64,000 nucleotides of DNA from Amphritea pacifica (GCF_016924145.1 NZ_JAFFZO010000002.1:124001-188000); one strand, 5' to 3'. Shown: positions 1-9,171, counted from the stretch's first letter. Notes: a model not told the origin generated them from the sequence alone. Numbers and translations are program-made.

Positions 1-1
1 A

Positions 2-325
2 CAAGGTTATGTTTGGTTTATTGATTCTGAACCGTATATGGATTACCGGCAGCATAATCGAAATCAGGTGGGCGTTAATAAGTCGTTATTATCATTATAT
101 AGGAGAGCAAAATATGTTTTGTTTGGAGGAGGGATTGAACAAATAAAAAAACTGATTGATGTGTTGCCTTCAAATGATCAGTTTATTAAGTTTAATTTAT
201 CTTGCCGGAGAGATGTACTTTTTTTGTTATTGCAAAGCAATGAGCTTCGTAGAAGGCCTATTGAACGTTTTTATGTATTTATCGTGCTGTTTATCACCTT
301 AATTACAGGGGCTAAAGAGAAGTGA
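2..325 (+). CDS. C-terminal end of a family 2 glycosyltransferase (partial)
   Basis: The reading frame is open from base 2 and ends in TGA at 323-325, so only the last 107 residues are present. The stretch YRQHNRNQVGVN matches the YRQHGxNxxGA-type motif near the end of rhamnosyltransferase-like GT2 enzymes. The C-terminus is basic with one hydrophobic segment (FYVFIVLFITLI), which would lie at the membrane. Its stop overlaps the GTG start of the next gene, so the two are translationally coupled. It most likely adds a sugar to an O-antigen or capsule repeat unit in the cytoplasm; donor and acceptor cannot be told from this fragment. The internal ATG at 38 is not a likely true start because the homologous sequence continues upstream of it. 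Confidence 0.65.
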   Translation, partial: QGYVWFIDSEPYMDYRQHNRNQVGVNKSLLSLYRRAKYVLFGGGIEQIKKLIDVLPSNDQFIKFNLSCRRDVLFLLLQSNELRRRPIERFYVFIVLFITLITGAKEK

Positions 326-1275
326 GGGTCTTAGTTACAGGAGCGACTGGTTTTGTTGGAAAGGCGTTACTTGATAATCTTTCTACGGATATAGGAAATG
401 ACTGCCTGGGAATCGTGCGTTCATACCCGCAGGATTCTCCTGCTAATCATAATCTTCATGTAGTGAGAGATATATCAGACAGTGTTGCCTGGGGTGATTT
501 ACTCTCCAATCGGGATGTTGTTATTCATACCGCTGCTAGAGTTCATGTTATGTGTGATAAAGGCGGGGGATCGTTACGTGAGTTCCACCAGGTTAATGTT
601 ATCGGCACTCTGGCTCTTGCTAGACTAGCAGCAGCAGCAGGTGTACACCGATTTGTCTTTATTAGCACAGTGAAAGTCTTGGGAGAGTTTACTTGTGAGA
701 GCCAGCCTTTTACGGCTATCAGTCCTCCGAATCCCGCTGGAGCTTATGCAAAATCTAAATATGAAGCTGAACTTGGCTTGATGCAAATATCCGTTGAGAC
801 GGGTATGGATATTGTCATCATTCGTCCTCCATTGGTATATGGTCCAGGTGTTAAAGCTAATTTCTTAAGAATGATTCATTGGGTTGAGAGAGGGATCCCC
901 CTTCCTCTTGGTGCGATTCACAATAAGCGTTCATTTGTAGCACTCGATAATCTGATCGATTTGATCGTAACATGTATCGACCATCCTGCCGCGGCTAATC
1001 AGGTTTTTCTTGCCGGTGATGGCGAGGATCTGTCCACTTCTGATTTATTACGAGGGATTGCCAGAGCCATGGGGAAACCCAGTCGACTTATCCCTTTTCC
1101 TGAAAGGTTTTTACGTCTGGGTGCTAAGCTCATAGGAAAAAAGGCGTTGGCTGATCGCTTGTTAGGTTCTCTTCAGGTTGATATCTCTAAAGCCCGCGAT
1201 CTTCTTGGGTGGGAGCCTCCTCTTTCGGTTGAAGAGGGCTTGAAACGTTGTTTTGAAGCGGAGAATAACCGTTGA
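322..1275 (+). CDS. NAD-dependent sugar epimerase/dehydratase (extended SDR)
   Basis: This 317-residue protein is an extended short-chain dehydrogenase of the UDP-glucose 4-epimerase type. Residues 7-13 (GATGFVG) form the NAD-binding glycine motif, and Y142-x3-K146 (YAKSK) is the catalytic pair, preceded by the FIST strand. Such enzymes epimerise or reduce nucleotide-activated sugars for surface polysaccharide. In Pseudomonas-like clusters a gene of this kind sits directly before the phosphoglycosyl transferase and often makes its substrate (family knowledge). The GTG start overlaps the stop of the preceding glycosyltransferase (GTGA), and the gene's own TGA overlaps the TTG of the next one. 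The exact sugar cannot be assigned. Confidence 0.85.
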   Translation: MRVLVTGATGFVGKALLDNLSTDIGNDCLGIVRSYPQDSPANHNLHVVRDISDSVAWGDLLSNRDVVIHTAARVHVMCDKGGGSLREFHQVNVIGTLALARLAAAAGVHRFVFISTVKVLGEFTCESQPFTAISPPNPAGAYAKSKYEAELGLMQISVETGMDIVIIRPPLVYGPGVKANFLRMIHWVERGIPLPLGAIHNKRSFVALDNLIDLIVTCIDHPAAANQVFLAGDGEDLSTSDLLRGIARAMGKPSRLIPFPERFLRLGAKLIGKKALADRLLGSLQVDISKARDLLGWEPPLSVEEGLKRCFEAENNR

Positions 1276-1820
1276 TTCGTTTTTTAGATTTATGTTTTGC
1301 GTTCGCAGGTTTGGTACTGGGTTTCCCGGTGCTGCTTTTGCTAACTATAATTGGCCTTTTTGACACAGGTTCCCCCATTTTTTGTCAGACGAGGGTTGGC
1401 CGGTATCAAAAGCCTTTTACTCTTCTTAAATTCAGAACAATGTCCGTAGGTACTGTTTCTGTTGCGTCCCATCTGGCAAGTGCCAGTTCGATTACACGGT
1501 TCGGGCATTTTCTTCGCAGAACAAAACTTGATGAACTTCCGCAGTTATGGAATGTACTAAAGGGTGAGATGAGTCTGGTAGGGCCGCGACCAGGTCTTTT
1601 CAATCAGACTGAGTTAACAGATGCGCGTTCTAAACGAAATGTTTTTAATGTGCGTCCAGGTATTACCGGGCTTGCGCAGATCAGTGAGATTGATATGTCG
1701 ACTCCGGAACTGCTTGCAGAGACGGATGAGAAAATGATTCAGACAATGTCGTTAAAATCCTATTTTCACTATATAGTAGCTACAGCCTTGGGAAAGGGCG
1801 CCGGTGACCGGATTCACTGA
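1272..1820 (+). CDS. Undecaprenyl-phosphate phosphoglycosyl transferase (PglC/WcaJ C-terminal type)
   Basis: A short (182 aa) monotopic phosphoglycosyl transferase that starts polysaccharide synthesis by moving a sugar-1-phosphate from UDP-sugar to undecaprenyl phosphate on the inner membrane. It has one N-terminal re-entrant hydrophobic helix (about residues 5-28), the KFRTM motif, the catalytic [15 protein letters not shown] block followed by LVGPRP, and RPGITGLAQ, all hallmarks of the family. It lacks the N-terminal four-helix and CoA-binding domains of long WcaJ/WbaP proteins, so it is a minimal PglC-like enzyme. The TTG start overlaps the upstream stop. A WbpM-type dehydratase follows, so the initiating sugar may be a QuiNAc- or FucNAc-like residue (inference). 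Confidence 0.88.
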   Translation: MIRFLDLCFAFAGLVLGFPVLLLLTIIGLFDTGSPIFCQTRVGRYQKPFTLLKFRTMSVGTVSVASHLASASSITRFGHFLRRTKLDELPQLWNVLKGEMSLVGPRPGLFNQTELTDARSKRNVFNVRPGITGLAQISEIDMSTPELLAETDEKMIQTMSLKSYFHYIVATALGKGAGDRIH

Positions 1821-1851
1821 AGAGCCATTGCAATTTTAGAAGGACTACTGC

Positions 1852-3771
1852 TTGTTTCACTTCATTCTTAATTCATCCCGGCAGTCGAAGAAAGTAATCT
1901 TTGTTGTTTTTGATCTGTTAGTCCTGCCGCTATGTTGTTGGCTGAGTTATGCACTCCGTTATGGGGACTGGACAGCCATGGGTTTTGTTCACTGGCCCGC
2001 CTATCTGATCGCGCCAGTCATCGCTGTACCTATATTCATCAAGCTCGGGCTGTACAGGGCAATTATTCGTTATATTGGTTACCGCGCTCAGTGGACAGTG
2101 ATCAAAGCTGTATCGCTTGCCGTGCTTATCTGGTGGGTCGCGGTTTATCTGATGGCGCTTGAACTGAATACCCCCCGTTCTGTTATTTTCATATTTTGGT
2201 TGGTGGCAGTGCTGGTGATTGGTGGCAGCCGGATGATGGCCCGATGGGTTATTCTGTACCAGTTTCCCGGCGGTGATCATAGTGCACAAAAAGATTCAGA
2301 AAGGGTTCTTATTTATGGTGCAGGAACGGCAGGGCGGCAATTGGCGACTGCCTTGCATCATTCAAGTGAGTTCGTTGCAGTTGCCTATATAGATGATGAC
2401 AGCTCGTTAAATGGTATGGATATCAATGGTATCAGGGTTTATAGCCCCTCGGATATTGAAGGACTTGTAGAGCGTTATGATATCAATGCTGTATTGCTGG
2501 CTATTCCCTCTGTCTCAAGGTATCGGCGTAAAGCTATTGTCGATTCTCTCAGTGATTTTCAGTTAAGAGTTCTCACCCTACCTGCGCTTTCCGATATAGC
2601 CGGTGGCAAAGTTACAATAAACGATGTGCGTGAAGTCGATATCGCTGATCTGCTGGGTCGTGAGGAGGTTTTACCCAATCAGGATTTGCTTGCCGCTTGT
2701 ATTCTTAATCAGAGTGTAATGGTTACTGGTGCCGGGGGCTCTATAGGCTCTGAACTATGTCGTCAGATTGTCAAGCAGCGGCCTTCCTCCGTTATATTGT
2801 ACGAACAGTCAGAGTTCGCGCTTTATACGATCGAGCAAGAGTTGAGCAAGCTTACTGATGGTCTGGTCGATGTGGTTCCGGTTCTGGGGTCTGTACTTGA
2901 CAGGGTTCTTTTGCAAAGAGTCATCCGTCAATATCGTGTTGATACTATCTATCATGCTGCAGCATATAAACATGTGCCACTGGTAGAAACTAACGTTGTT
3001 GCAGGAGTACGAAATAATCTTTTTGGCACCCTGAATACAGCTGAGGTCGCCATTTATAACGGTGTCAAAAACTTTGTACTGATTTCGACGGATAAAGCGG
3101 TGCGACCAACAAATGTCATGGGTGCGAGTAAGCGTTTTGCTGAGCTGGTACTGCAGGCGTTGAGTAAGCGAGAGCAAGGGAGTGGAGCTCGCTTTGCTAT
3201 GGTTCGCTTTGGGAACGTGCTTGGTTCATCGGGGTCTGTTATTCCGTTGTTCAGGCAGCAGATAAGTCAGGGAGGGCCGGTTACGGTTACGCATCCTGAT
3301 ATAACACGGTATTTTATGACCATACCTGAGGCGTCCTCACTGGTTATTCAGGCAGGATCAATGGGGGCCTCTGGTGATGTTTTTGTACTCGATATGGGAA
3401 AAGCGGTAAAGATAAACAACCTGGCTAAGCAAATGATAAATCTGACAGGACTGTCAGTTAAAGATGAAAATCATCCTGATGGTGATATTGAGATAGTTTA
3501 CACAGGTTTACGTGATGGTGAGAAACTCTATGAGGAGCTTTTGATTGGGGATAATGTCAAACAGACTGCCCATCCTATGATTATGCAGGCGGAAGAGCTG
3601 ATGATTGAATGGGGTGACTTAGTGTCGGTTATAGCTCAGATGCAGCTTGCTTTAGACAGCTTTGACTATGAGGCCATTCGTTCACTGCTGCTGGAATCGG
3701 TTAATGGGTATCACCCTCTGCACGGGATAAAAGACCCAATGTACAGTAAAGGGTCTGCCCAGGTTCTGTAA
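1852..3771 (+). CDS. wbpM: WbpM-type nucleoside-diphosphate sugar 4,6-dehydratase, membrane bound
   Basis: A 639-residue inner-membrane protein. Four hydrophobic helices span roughly residues 15-125, followed by a CoA-binding-like Rossmann domain (about 145-260) and the catalytic SDR domain from about 290. The NAD motif GAGGSIG starts at residue 293. The TDKAVRPTNVMGASKR block from residue 413 carries the S-M-K arrangement seen in this family, where Met replaces the usual catalytic Tyr. WbpM/FlaA1 enzymes convert UDP-GlcNAc to the UDP-4-keto-6-deoxy sugar for O-antigen or capsule. The start is TTG with an AGAAGGA ribosome binding site 6-12 bases upstream. It is the last gene of the polysaccharide cluster and is convergent with the tRNA array. 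Confidence 0.9.
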   Translation: MFHFILNSSRQSKKVIFVVFDLLVLPLCCWLSYALRYGDWTAMGFVHWPAYLIAPVIAVPIFIKLGLYRAIIRYIGYRAQWTVIKAVSLAVLIWWVAVYLMALELNTPRSVIFIFWLVAVLVIGGSRMMARWVILYQFPGGDHSAQKDSERVLIYGAGTAGRQLATALHHSSEFVAVAYIDDDSSLNGMDINGIRVYSPSDIEGLVERYDINAVLLAIPSVSRYRRKAIVDSLSDFQLRVLTLPALSDIAGGKVTINDVREVDIADLLGREEVLPNQDLLAACILNQSVMVTGAGGSIGSELCRQIVKQRPSSVILYEQSEFALYTIEQELSKLTDGLVDVVPVLGSVLDRVLLQRVIRQYRVDTIYHAAAYKHVPLVETNVVAGVRNNLFGTLNTAEVAIYNGVKNFVLISTDKAVRPTNVMGASKRFAELVLQALSKREQGSGARFAMVRFGNVLGSSGSVIPLFRQQISQGGPVTVTHPDITRYFMTIPEASSLVIQAGSMGASGDVFVLDMGKAVKINNLAKQMINLTGLSVKDENHPDGDIEIVYTGLRDGEKLYEELLIGDNVKQTAHPMIMQAEELMIEWGDLVSVIAQMQLALDSFDYEAIRSLLLESVNGYHPLHGIKDPMYSKGSAQVL

Positions 3772-3813
3772 TATAAAATACAGTTATCTGGCAGCGGACG
3801 ATTTCTAGTTTTT

Positions 3814-4266
3814 TGGCTTGTGAGAGGCTTCCTGAACCTGTGACCGATCCGTCTCTATTGAAGAGTTGAGTCGAGCTTTTCTATACAGAGTTTAGTCTAA
3901 GGGATGGTGGGCCTTGCAGGACCTGAACCTGCGACCGATCTGTCTCTATTGGAGAGTTGAGTCGAGCTTTTCTATACAGAGTTTAATCTAAGGGATGGTG
4001 GGCCTTGCAGGACTTGAACCTGCGACCGATCTGTCTCTATTGGAGAGTTGAGTCGAGCTTTTTCTGGGATGTACCAGTGAGGGGTGGTGGGCCTTGCAGG
4101 ACTTGAACCTGCGACCGATCTGTCTCTATTGGAGAGTTGAGTCGAGCTTTTCTATACAGAGTTTAATCTAAGGGATGGTGGGCCTTGCAGGACTTGAACC
4201 TGCGACCGATCTGTCTCTATTGGAGAGTTGAGTCGAGCTTTTCTATACAGAGTTTAATCTAAGAGA
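3814..4266 (-). repeat. Tandem array of about 91-bp units copying the 3' part of the adjacent tRNA-Ile2
   Basis: Downstream of the tRNA (minus-strand sense), the CCA-encoding end of the tRNA recurs at 4176, 4085, 3996 and 3905, spaced 91, 91, 89 and 91 bp from 4267. A decayed copy begins at 3814. Each good unit keeps 36 nt of tRNA 3' sequence: CCA, discriminator, acceptor 3' strand, full T arm and variable loop. It also keeps the 5' side of the anticodon arm (GCTCGACTCA). About 17 nt containing a small CTCT-CCAAT-AGAG hairpin replace the rest of the anticodon loop and stem, and an AT-rich linker takes the place of the D arm and 5' acceptor. No protein-coding gene is visible in 3772-4266. The arrangement resembles the E. 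coli tyrT/rtT repeats. Whether it is transcribed is unknown. Confidence 0.9.
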
Positions 4267-4343
4267 TGGTGGGCCTTGCAGGACTTGAACCTGCGACCGA
4301 TCGATTATGAGTCGAGCGCTCTAACCAACTGAGCTAAAGGCCC
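4267..4343 (-). tRNA. ileX: tRNA-Ile2 (CAU anticodon, read as AUA after lysidine modification)
   Basis: A 77-nt cloverleaf with encoded CCA: 7-bp acceptor (GGGCCTT/AAGGCCC), D arm, anticodon loop CTCATAA with CAT at 4309-4307, variable loop CGGTC and T arm GCAGG-TTCAAGT-CCTGC. CAU can mean initiator Met, elongator Met or Ile2. Here C4-G69, C5-G68 and A37-A38 are the features TilS uses on Ile2, and the T-arm and anticodon region resemble E. coli ileX, so Ile2 is preferred over elongator Met. The 27-43 pair is a C-U mismatch. It lies 112 bp after rpoD on the same strand and heads the 3'-end repeat array. Confidence 0.85.
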
Positions 4344-4405
4344 CCATGTGAAAACTTTCTTCCCCGGTTGAAGCGGGAATAAAAGCAGCTCTCTGGGAGA
4401 GGACG

Positions 4406-4431
4406 CCCATAATACCACAGGATATTATGGG
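4406..4431 (-). terminator. Hairpin downstream of rpoD
   Basis: A perfect 9-bp inverted repeat (CCCATAATA / TATTATGGG) with an 8-nt loop lies 25 bp after the rpoD stop. On the minus strand it is followed by a second small hairpin (CTCTC-cca-GAGAG) and then CTGCTTTTATT. There is no immediate long U-tract, so it may act as a weak terminator, a processing site or a 3'-end stabiliser between rpoD and the tRNA. Confidence 0.5.
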
Positions 4432-4455
4432 TGCAACGGTCTGATTTAAAAGATT

Positions 4456-6273
4456 TTAATGTTCGTCGAGGAAGCTGCGCAGATGGTCTGAGCGGCTTGG
4501 GTGGCGCAGCTTGCGCAGCGCCTTTGCTTCGATCTGACGGATACGCTCACGGGTTACATCAAACTGCTTACCCACCTCTTCAAGAGTGTGGTCAGTGTTC
4601 ATGTTAATACCGAAGCGCATGCGCAAAACTTTCGCTTCACGGGCCGTCAGGCCGGCCAGAACTTCCTTGGTCGCTTCACGCAGACCTTCACCGGTGGCGG
4701 AGTCTACCGGGGAGTCGATGGTGATATCCTCGATAAAGTCGCCCAGGCTGGAGTCCTCATCGTCACCGATGGGGGTTTCCATGGAGATAGGCTCTTTGGC
4801 GATCTTGAGTACTTTACGGATCTTATCTTCCGGCATATCCATCCGCTCAGCCAGCTCTTCCGGAGAGGGTTCACGGCCCATCTCCTGCAGCATCTGACGG
4901 GAGATACGGTTCAGTTTGTTGATCGTTTCGATCATGTGAACCGGTATACGGATGGTGCGTGCCTGGTCGGCAATGGAACGGGTGATCGCCTGACGAATCC
5001 ACCAGGTCGCGTAGGTGGAGAATTTGTAACCGCGGCGGTATTCAAACTTATCAACCGCTTTCATCAGGCCGATGTTACCTTCCTGAATCAGATCGAGGAA
5101 TTGCAGGCCGCGGTTGGTGTATTTTTTAGCGATCGAGATAACCAGACGCAGGTTGGCTTCAACCATCTCTTTCTTGGCGCGTCGGGCACGGGCTTCACCG
5201 ATCGACATGCGACGGTTCACCTCTTTAATCTCGTTTAGTGTCAGCTGAATCTCTTGCTCAGCCTGAACCAGTTTTTTCTGGGCTCTGCGCAGCTCAATCT
5301 CATGCCGTTTCAGAGCGCGGGCGTAGTCCGCGTCAGAGTTAAGCAGCTTGTCCAGCCATTCGCTGTTGGTCTCGTTACCTGGAAACTCTTTGATGAACTG
5401 GCGGCGCGGCATTTTTGCACGCTGGGTGCAGATCTGCATGATGGTCCGTTCCTGCTTACGGATACGGTCAATCGAGTTGCGCACGTTATCAACCAGCATA
5501 TCGTAAAAGCGGGGTGATAGCTTGATCGGGGAGAACGCATCAGCGAGTTCTTCGAATGCTTTAGCGGCTGTTTTGCTGCTGCGACCCTCTTTTGCTACCG
5601 CTTTCTGGTAGGTATCGTAGGTGCTGCGTAGCAGATCAAAGCGGCGTTTGGCTTCCTCAGGATCCGGGCCGCGCTCTTTCTCTTCATCGTCATCGGCATC
5701 ATCAGCTTCTTCTTCGGCTGCTTCAGCTTGCTGAGCGGCGGAGGGGATTTCAGCGCCATCATCGGGATCGATATAGCCACTGAAAATGTCGCTCAGGCGT
5801 CCTTCCTCTTCCTGACTGGTGTCATAGGCGGCGAGTATCGCGTCAACCGATCCGGGAAATGCTGCCAGTCCTGACATCACCTCGCGCAGACCTTCTTCAA
5901 TCCGCTTGGCGATCTCAATCTCACCCTGTCGGGTCAGCAGTTCCACTGTGCCCATTTCACGCATATACATACGTACAGGGTCGGTTGTGCGTCCGGCGTC
6001 TGATTCGACTGCGGCCAGTGCTGCAACGGCTTCCTCATCTGCTTCTTCAGCTGAGTCACCTTCTGTCATGAGCAGGGTTTCGGCATCCGGAGCTTCTTCG
6101 GTGACCGATATGCCCATATCGTTGATCATACGGATTATATCTTCGACCTGGTCCGGATCAGCAATATCTTCTGGCAGATGATCATTGACTTCAGCATAAG
6201 TAAGGTAGCCCTGCTCCTTACCCCGTGCGATCAATTCCTTGAGGCGTGACTGCTGCTTGGAGGTATCTGACAT
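4456..6273 (-). CDS. rpoD: RNA polymerase primary sigma factor sigma-70
   Basis: A 605-residue housekeeping sigma factor, close to the usual 610-617 aa of gammaproteobacterial RpoD. Region 1.1 is at the N-terminus, followed by the [11 protein letters not shown] motif of region 1.2. A non-conserved region has a very acidic stretch near residue 190. Region 2 follows ([18 protein letters not shown] and [17 protein letters not shown], about 390-430), then region 3, and region 4.2 with the helix-turn-helix [20 protein letters not shown] near the end. It directs core RNA polymerase to -35/-10 promoters. It is the last gene of the rpsU-yqeY-dnaG-rpoD operon and has its own likely promoter in the 217-bp gap after dnaG. 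The + strand ORFs inside it are shadows. Confidence 0.98.
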   Translation of the reverse strand: MSDTSKQQSRLKELIARGKEQGYLTYAEVNDHLPEDIADPDQVEDIIRMINDMGISVTEEAPDAETLLMTEGDSAEEADEEAVAALAAVESDAGRTTDPVRMYMREMGTVELLTRQGEIEIAKRIEEGLREVMSGLAAFPGSVDAILAAYDTSQEEEGRLSDIFSGYIDPDDGAEIPSAAQQAEAAEEEADDADDDEEKERGPDPEEAKRRFDLLRSTYDTYQKAVAKEGRSSKTAAKAFEELADAFSPIKLSPRFYDMLVDNVRNSIDRIRKQERTIMQICTQRAKMPRRQFIKEFPGNETNSEWLDKLLNSDADYARALKRHEIELRRAQKKLVQAEQEIQLTLNEIKEVNRRMSIGEARARRAKKEMVEANLRLVISIAKKYTNRGLQFLDLIQEGNIGLMKAVDKFEYRRGYKFSTYATWWIRQAITRSIADQARTIRIPVHMIETINKLNRISRQMLQEMGREPSPEELAERMDMPEDKIRKVLKIAKEPISMETPIGDDEDSSLGDFIEDITIDSPVDSATGEGLREATKEVLAGLTAREAKVLRMRFGINMNTDHTLEEVGKQFDVTRERIRQIEAKALRKLRHPSRSDHLRSFLDEH

Positions 6274-6317
6274 AATTGCCCTTCAGTGATGACAAAAGTG
6301 AAAAAAATTAGCCCGAC

Positions 6318-6323
6318 ATTATA
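6318..6323 (-). promoter_or_regulatory. -10 element of a probable rpoD promoter
   Basis: On the minus strand the dnaG-rpoD gap contains an exact TATAAT followed by a GC-rich discriminator (GTCGGGC), about 45 bp before the rpoD ATG. No good -35 hexamer lies 16-18 bp upstream, so activity is inferred only. A GC-rich discriminator is typical of promoters under stringent control. Confidence 0.4.
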
Positions 6324-6490
6324 GCGATTGCGGGGTATAAATTCTACAGACCGCGTAGGGTTATAGGGATATTTCATCTATTAAAATAGACTATTTTTCA
6401 ATGCGCTGTGCAGAAAAATGAAAACCGGGCCTTAGTTTGCTCTGTAGCTCTGTAAATGGGGGTGGTTTGCGGAATTTCAATACAGTCTGG

Positions 6491-8413
6491 TTATTTTTCA
6501 GGCGCTTTTCTTAACCGGCTTCCCGCCTGCTTCATGATCAGGGTGTTGAGTCGCTGTTTATCTTCGCTGCTTAGGTGTGGCTGGGATTTGAGTTGCAGAA
6601 TCTCTCTGTCGAGATGGCGTTCCTGCAGGCGATTGAGGCAGTCACTTAAAACCTGCTGAGCATTGCTGGCGTCAATGATGGGCGTCTGATGGGCAATCTC
6701 ATTCAGCTGTCGAATCAGGGGTTTCAGGTGGTCGTGCTCTTGCCAGTCAACGGCCAGAATGCCAGGAGTGACACCAGGGTTTTCCTGCAGATAGCGGTTG
6801 AGCTGATAGAGAAGCTTCTCTGCTTCCTCCTGGCTGGCGCTCAGTATCTCAAGGTCGCCGCAATGGTCTGCCAGGGTGGGCAGGTGCAGCAGAATGGATA
6901 CGGCCGTGCTGGCCGGATTGAAGTGAACCGCGGAGCCGCCAGGCGGGGCAGGGCGAAACTTTTTGCTGCCTTTGGTGAACTCTTTTCCCGGTTTTTTATC
7001 GGACCTGAAATCGCTCTGTTCAGGTGGGTAGTCAAAGTATCCGTCATCGGGGTAATCTGGCTCGCCCTGATAATAATCTGGCTCCGGCGTGGCGTGAGCG
7101 TGGGTGGTTTCCTGTAGGTTGTTGACGCTGATCAGCTGTTCAAGACTGAGTCCGGTCAGCTCGGAAATTTTCTCCTGCATCATCTGTTTAAGAATGCCTG
7201 GCTGCATCTGGTCAATCAGAGGCAGGGCCTGATTGCTGAAGCGGGCGCGTCCGTCCAGAGAGCTCATATCCGCACCCTCTTCCAGGGTTTTGAAAAAGAA
7301 ATCTGAGAGAGGCAGTGACTCGTTGATTCGCTGTTCAAAGGCGTCGCAGCCCTCCTGTCTTACCAGACTGTCGGGGTCTTCTCCCTCTGGCAGGAAGAGA
7401 AAACGCGCCTGCTTACCATCGGTGATAACGGGCATTGTTGTGTCCAATGCTCGTTTGGCTGCTTTACGGCCCGCGGCATCGCCATCAAAACAGAATATAA
7501 CTTCAGGTACCATCTTCAGGATGCGCTCAAGGTGCTGCGCTGTGGTCGCGGTGCCCAGGGTGGCAACGGCGTAGCCTATGCCGTATTGAGCTAAGCCGAC
7601 AACATCCATATAGCCTTCTACAATGATCAGACGTTCGAGGCTCTGGTTGTACTTACGGGCTTCATACAGGCCGTAAAGTTCACGGCTTTTGTGGAAGGTA
7701 TCAGTTTCCGGAGAGTTCAGATATTTGGGTTTCTCATCCCCCAGAACCCGGCCGCCAAATGCGATCACCCGGCCGCGCATATCCCGGATGGGGAACATAA
7801 TGCGTTCACGAAAGCGGTCGTAATAACGATCAGAATCTTCTTTATTGATCAGCATGCCTGCTTGCTCGAGCCGGAGCTTGGTCTCTTCGTCCCGGGCGAG
7901 TTTTTTTAACAGGTTGTCCCACCCCGGTGGGGCGTAACCGATACCAAAGCGGGCGGCAAACTGTCCGGTCAGGCCCCGGTTCTTCAGGTAGTTTACCGCG
8001 ATCTCTTTGTTGGGGTGTTCGCGCAGCTGCTGTTGGTAATATTCAGAGGCTTCCTGCAGCAGTGCATAGATATCTTTGATGCGCTGCTCGCGCTGATGAT
8101 CAACAGGGCCCTCTGCTTTGGGCATCTCAACACCGGCCAGTTTGGCCAGTTCCTCGACCGCTTCCGGAAAGCTTAAGCGGTCATGCTCCATGAGAAAGCC
8201 GAGTGAATTGCCGCCTGCACCGCAGCCGAAACAGTAATAGAACTGTTTTTCATTGTTAACGGTGAATGAGGGGGACTTTTCTTTATGAAACGGACAGAGT
8301 CCGGAATAGTTTTTTCCGGTGCGTTTGAGCTTGACTCTGGCTTCGACGATATCGAGTACGTTGACTCGCGCCAGAAGATCGTCAATAAAACTTTGCGGTA
8401 TGCGTCCGGCCAT
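6491..8413 (-). CDS. dnaG: DNA primase
   Basis: A 640-residue primase that synthesises RNA primers at the replication fork. The N-terminal CHC2 zinc ribbon uses C40, H43, C61 and C64. The TOPRIM catalytic domain contains IIVEGYMDV (about residues 262-270) and the downstream FCFDGDAAGRKAA motif. The C-terminal DnaB-binding helicase-interaction domain follows a low-complexity linker (about 430-490) rich in Tyr, Asp and Pro. It lies between yqeY and rpoD in the classical macromolecular-synthesis operon. Length is slightly above E. coli DnaG (581 aa) because of the linker. Confidence 0.97.
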   Translation of the reverse strand: MAGRIPQSFIDDLLARVNVLDIVEARVKLKRTGKNYSGLCPFHKEKSPSFTVNNEKQFYYCFGCGAGGNSLGFLMEHDRLSFPEAVEELAKLAGVEMPKAEGPVDHQREQRIKDIYALLQEASEYYQQQLREHPNKEIAVNYLKNRGLTGQFAARFGIGYAPPGWDNLLKKLARDEETKLRLEQAGMLINKEDSDRYYDRFRERIMFPIRDMRGRVIAFGGRVLGDEKPKYLNSPETDTFHKSRELYGLYEARKYNQSLERLIIVEGYMDVVGLAQYGIGYAVATLGTATTAQHLERILKMVPEVIFCFDGDAAGRKAAKRALDTTMPVITDGKQARFLFLPEGEDPDSLVRQEGCDAFEQRINESLPLSDFFFKTLEEGADMSSLDGRARFSNQALPLIDQMQPGILKQMMQEKISELTGLSLEQLISVNNLQETTHAHATPEPDYYQGEPDYPDDGYFDYPPEQSDFRSDKKPGKEFTKGSKKFRPAPPGGSAVHFNPASTAVSILLHLPTLADHCGDLEILSASQEEAEKLLYQLNRYLQENPGVTPGILAVDWQEHDHLKPLIRQLNEIAHQTPIIDASNAQQVLSDCLNRLQERHLDREILQLKSQPHLSSEDKQRLNTLIMKQAGSRLRKAPEK

Positions 8414-8460
8414 AGTGTCAGACTACCTGCTGATTGAGGGGAGGATGGTCAGCAGTTATT

Positions 8461-8910
8461 TTAACTATTCAGAGCGTTTTTGACGAGTTGGCTGATGGCG
8501 CCCATATCTGCGCGACCCTGAACCTGTGGTTTAACCAGGGCCATGACTTTGCCCATATCCTGCATATTCTGTGCACCGGAATCGGTTACCGCCTGAGCAA
8601 CAATCTCTGCAAGTTCTGCTTCAGTCAGGGGTTGAGGCAGGAACTCCTTAATCACAAGAAGTTCCTGTTGCTCAATATTGGCCAGATCATCCCGACCAGC
8701 AGTGTTAAACTGCTCGATCGAATCGCGACGCTGTTTTTGCATCTTATCCAGTATCGCGAGTACACGTGCATCATCCAGCTCAATCCGCTCATCGACTTCG
8801 ATGCGTTTGAGCTCAGACAGAATCATGCGGATAGTACCCAGGCGCTCTTTTGCTTTCGCGCGCATGGCTGCTTTCATCTCGTCACTGATGCGTTGCTTCA
8901 GTTCGGACAT
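8461..8910 (-). CDS. yqeY: GatB/YqeY domain protein
   Basis: This 149-residue protein is the stand-alone YqeY domain related to the tail of the GatB amidotransferase subunit. Conserved features include the KRIEVDERIELDD region and the QELLVIKEFLPQPLTEAEL block. The domain is thought to bind tRNA, but its biological role is not established. It sits between rpsU and dnaG, the same place as in Pseudomonas, so it is probably cotranscribed with the macromolecular-synthesis operon. The gap to dnaG is 47 bp. Confidence 0.92.
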   Translation of the reverse strand: MSELKQRISDEMKAAMRAKAKERLGTIRMILSELKRIEVDERIELDDARVLAILDKMQKQRRDSIEQFNTAGRDDLANIEQQELLVIKEFLPQPLTEAELAEIVAQAVTDSGAQNMQDMGKVMALVKPQVQGRADMGAISQLVKNALNS

Positions 8911-8955
8911 ACCGCTCTCCTGGCTGTATTGGCTGTTTAATGCGGGGTGAAGATC

Positions 8956-9171
8956 TTAGTACAGACGAACGCGACGCTGGTTTTCGCGCTGAACTTTCTT
9001 CAGGTGACGCTTAACAGCAGCAGCAGCCTTACGCTTACGGATTGAAGTTGGCTTTTCGTAGAATTCACGACGACGCACTTCAGCCAGTACACCGGCTTTT
9101 TCGCAAGAACGTTTGAAACGACGCAGAGCTACGTCAAATGGCTCGTTTTCTTTAACTTTAACTGCTGGCAT
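8956..9171 (-). CDS. rpsU: 30S ribosomal protein bS21
   Basis: A 71-residue basic protein that matches bS21 over its full length, including the start [20 protein letters not shown] and the Lys/Arg-rich tail [16 protein letters not shown]. bS21 helps mRNA base-pair with the anti-Shine-Dalgarno region of 16S rRNA. It is the first gene of the operon with yqeY, dnaG and rpoD. It is divergent from tsaD, with 220 bp between them that must hold both promoters. I could not identify convincing hexamers for either. Confidence 0.98.
   Translation of the reverse strand: MPAVKVKENEPFDVALRRFKRSCEKAGVLAEVRRREFYEKPTSIRKRKAAAAVKRHLKKVQRENQRRVRLY

Noticed and set aside
38-325. A complete small gene starting at ATG 38
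   Set aside because: The frame is open to the left edge, and the GT2-like motif begins close to this ATG, so it is the tail of a longer gene.
3814-4343. Regular 91-bp repeats as a CRISPR array
   Set aside because: The repeats are contiguous copies of a tRNA 3' segment plus a constant linker. There are no unique spacers, and no cas genes are nearby.
4501-5238. 245-aa open frame on the + strand inside rpoD
   Set aside because: It is an antisense shadow of a fully supported rpoD gene, with no ribosome binding site or recognisable domain.
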